Shown: positions 5,601-5,840 of the stretch, piece after piece
Position numbering within the stretch: the first letter of the stretch is position 1
Layout: the number at the start of each line of letters is the position of its first letter
Assembly: GCA_964385705.1 (NCBI GenBank)
Contig: CAYLQG010000089.1
Coordinates: forward strand, 1 to 5,840
Source: DATKGN01 sp964385705
GTDB taxonomy: Bacteria; Patescibacteriota; Microgenomatia; UBA10105; UBA927
Reading direction: 5' to 3'
Length of the DNA: 5,840 bases
Program-made: the position numbers and the translations under genes
The notes under the pieces: model-generated
Databases searched by the model: none
The model's input: the letters and a program-made list of their open reading frames with translations, nothing else
What the model was told of the DNA's origin: nothing

Positions 5601-5840
5601 GTACGGGTCCGTATCGATCTTCCCCTCTTTATCCAGGTGGCTCCGGCGCGCGACATACGTCTCTACTCCCAAAATTGGTTTAATGCCTGCAGCTTTCGCT
5701 TTGAGGTAAAACTTGAAGCTCCCGTACATACTGCCATGATCGGTGAGTGCGAGTGCGTCCATCCCGAACGATTTGGCGCGCTCGATGAGGTGGTCAAGCT
5801 TCCCTAATCCATCAAGTAGTGAGAATTCGCTATGCGTGTG
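2637..5840 (-). CDS. dnaE: DNA polymerase III alpha subunit, 5'-partial (start codon beyond right edge)
   Basis: Replicative DNA polymerase catalytic subunit. The frame is open from the right edge to a TAA at 2637-2639, giving 1067 visible residues, numbered here from the edge. The first residues read HTHSEFSLLDG, the opening of the PHP domain, so only a few N-terminal residues are missing; the ATG at 5760-5762 is internal. The nine PHP metal-ligand positions all look intact (H1, H3, D10, H35, E60, H103, C131, D200, H202), as in DnaE proteins with intrinsic 3'-5' proofreading. The palm has GPGRGS (351-356), PDIDLDF (392-398) and KMDFLGL with D552, which supply the catalytic aspartates. HASVHAAG and FRPGPM are also present. 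A clamp-binding motif QVGLF lies at 909-913, followed by EKELLGFYL and an OB fold (about 975-1060). The protein ends right after the OB fold, without the tau-binding tail of E. coli DnaE. No intein is seen. Identification is certain; proofreading activity is inferred. Confidence 0.97.
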   Translation of the reverse strand, partial: HTHSEFSLLDGLGKLDHLIERAKSFGMDALALTDHGSMYGSFKFYLKAKAAGIKPILGVETYVARRSHLDKEGKIDTDPYHLILLAKNEEGYKNLMKLVTIAHLEGYYYKPRIDFELLTKYHEGIICTSACLQGQISVLLREGKDKEAEDTARKYSELFGTDHYYIELQKHPHIPLQDEINEKLVALSRKLGLPLVATNDIHYVDPDDAEAQEILLCVQTQHTMVEKDRPLSMLESPDFYMRSPDEMRGLFIQYPEAIENTVKIASMCDITLSVGKWILPQYPLDEGETPASFLRKMVWDRAPGKYPKMTDAVRERINYELDIINTKGYSTYFLIVQDFVNWAKNNGIGVGPGRGSAAGSVISFILNITGIDPLFFSLPFERFLNPFRPSPPDIDLDFADDRRDEVIKYVTEKYGSDKVAQIITFGTMEARGAVRDAGRALGMPYAQPDRISKMIPMGFQGSAMTIDKAIQQAPELALAYQGEPETKRLLDVARKLEGVARHASVHAAGVVIADKAIVEYTPLQRESKGERIVTQYDMYTVGEDGVGLLKMDFLGLRNLTIMSQALKFIKQVRGETINLSSIPLNDAKTYKMLSSGETTGVFQLESAGMRRYIKELRPTNIFDVMAMVALFRPGPMQVIPEFIRRKHDPTQITYPDPRLKDVLKQSYGIIAYQDDVLLTAITLAGYSWGDADKLRKAVGKKIPSEMKKQKEKFVEGCIKNGMARGGAEQIFNLIEPFAGYGFNKAHAACYAMIAYQTAYLKANYPVEYMTAVLAAESRANTGPARDDKISSIVAECRRTGIALLPPDVNSSEVEFTIENEKIRFGLSAIKNVGEAAIEVILAARAGGKFLGLGDFLGRVETGKVNKKVLESLIKAGAMDAFGKRAALLAFLPAVLDQVHKQKKQVASGQVGLFAEDDAKQILSDVLPDVPEIDQSQLLAYEKELLGFYLTMHPLEPYRKQLSTLSLTSIADINVNRVGERVNIGGIVVNVKKITTKASNHEMAFVKLEDLTGIIEIVVFPKVYARTMDYWQMDQIVSVGGKIDEKDDRLTILIDDANLLSAQTHSEV

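Noticed and set aside
3033..5807. Several plus-strand open frames of 67-136 codons opposite dnaE
   Set aside because: They lie antisense to a well-conserved polymerase, show no recognisable motifs and overlap one another. They are frame shadows.
5763..5840. Taking the ATG at 5760-5762 as the dnaE start
   Set aside because: The frame stays open to the window edge and encodes HTHSEFSLLDG and onward, the essential first PHP motif. The true start is outside the window.

Overview
The window carries two housekeeping loci, both transcribed leftward (minus strand). I see no mobile element, CRISPR array, RNA gene or defence system. From right to left they are the 3' nine-tenths or more of dnaE (DNA polymerase III alpha), then the front part of an F1Fo ATP synthase operon in the order atpZ/atpI-like, atpB (a), atpE (c), atpF (b), atpH (delta) and the first 71 codons of atpA (alpha). 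The remaining genes of such an operon (rest of atpA, atpG, atpD, atpC) would lie beyond base 1.

Organism: a bacterium of middling GC content with compact spacing, short proteins and TAA at all six visible stop codons. The short delta subunit, the DnaE that stops just after its OB fold, and the atpZ-B-E-F-H-A order would fit a reduced-genome lineage such as Patescibacteria (Candidate Phyla Radiation). This is inference from gene style, not from a marker gene, and I hold it only moderately. The perfect match upstream of atpE to the usual 16S rRNA tail shows that canonical Shine-Dalgarno initiation operates.

Layout: dnaE runs off the right edge; its visible start is the HTHS motif of the PHP domain, so the true start codon is only a few codons outside. 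It ends at 2637. An 81-base gap without a convincing terminator leads to the AtpZ/AtpI-family membrane protein (2217-2555). A 59-base gap with two small inverted repeats precedes atpB (1426-2157). A 23-base gap holding an 11-base perfect Shine-Dalgarno precedes atpE (1175-1402). A 94-base gap, most of it folded in RNA into one long hairpin, precedes atpF (580-1080). atpH (220-576) and atpA (from 213) follow with gaps of 3 and 6 bases. The longest gene-free stretch is under 100 bases.

How the genes work together: a, b and c form the membrane proton channel and rotor ring, delta ties b to the top of F1, alpha is part of the catalytic head, and the AtpZ/I protein is an assembly or ion-handling accessory. 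The c ring has proton-type ligands. Translation signals appear graded: the multi-copy c subunit has by far the best ribosome binding site and is followed by a strong RNA hairpin. The points most worth a second look are that hairpin, the delta subunit lacking most of its N-terminal domain, the in-frame TAA-CCT-ATG junction between atpF and atpH, and a DnaE with a complete set of PHP metal ligands but no C-terminal tail. I found no novel system.
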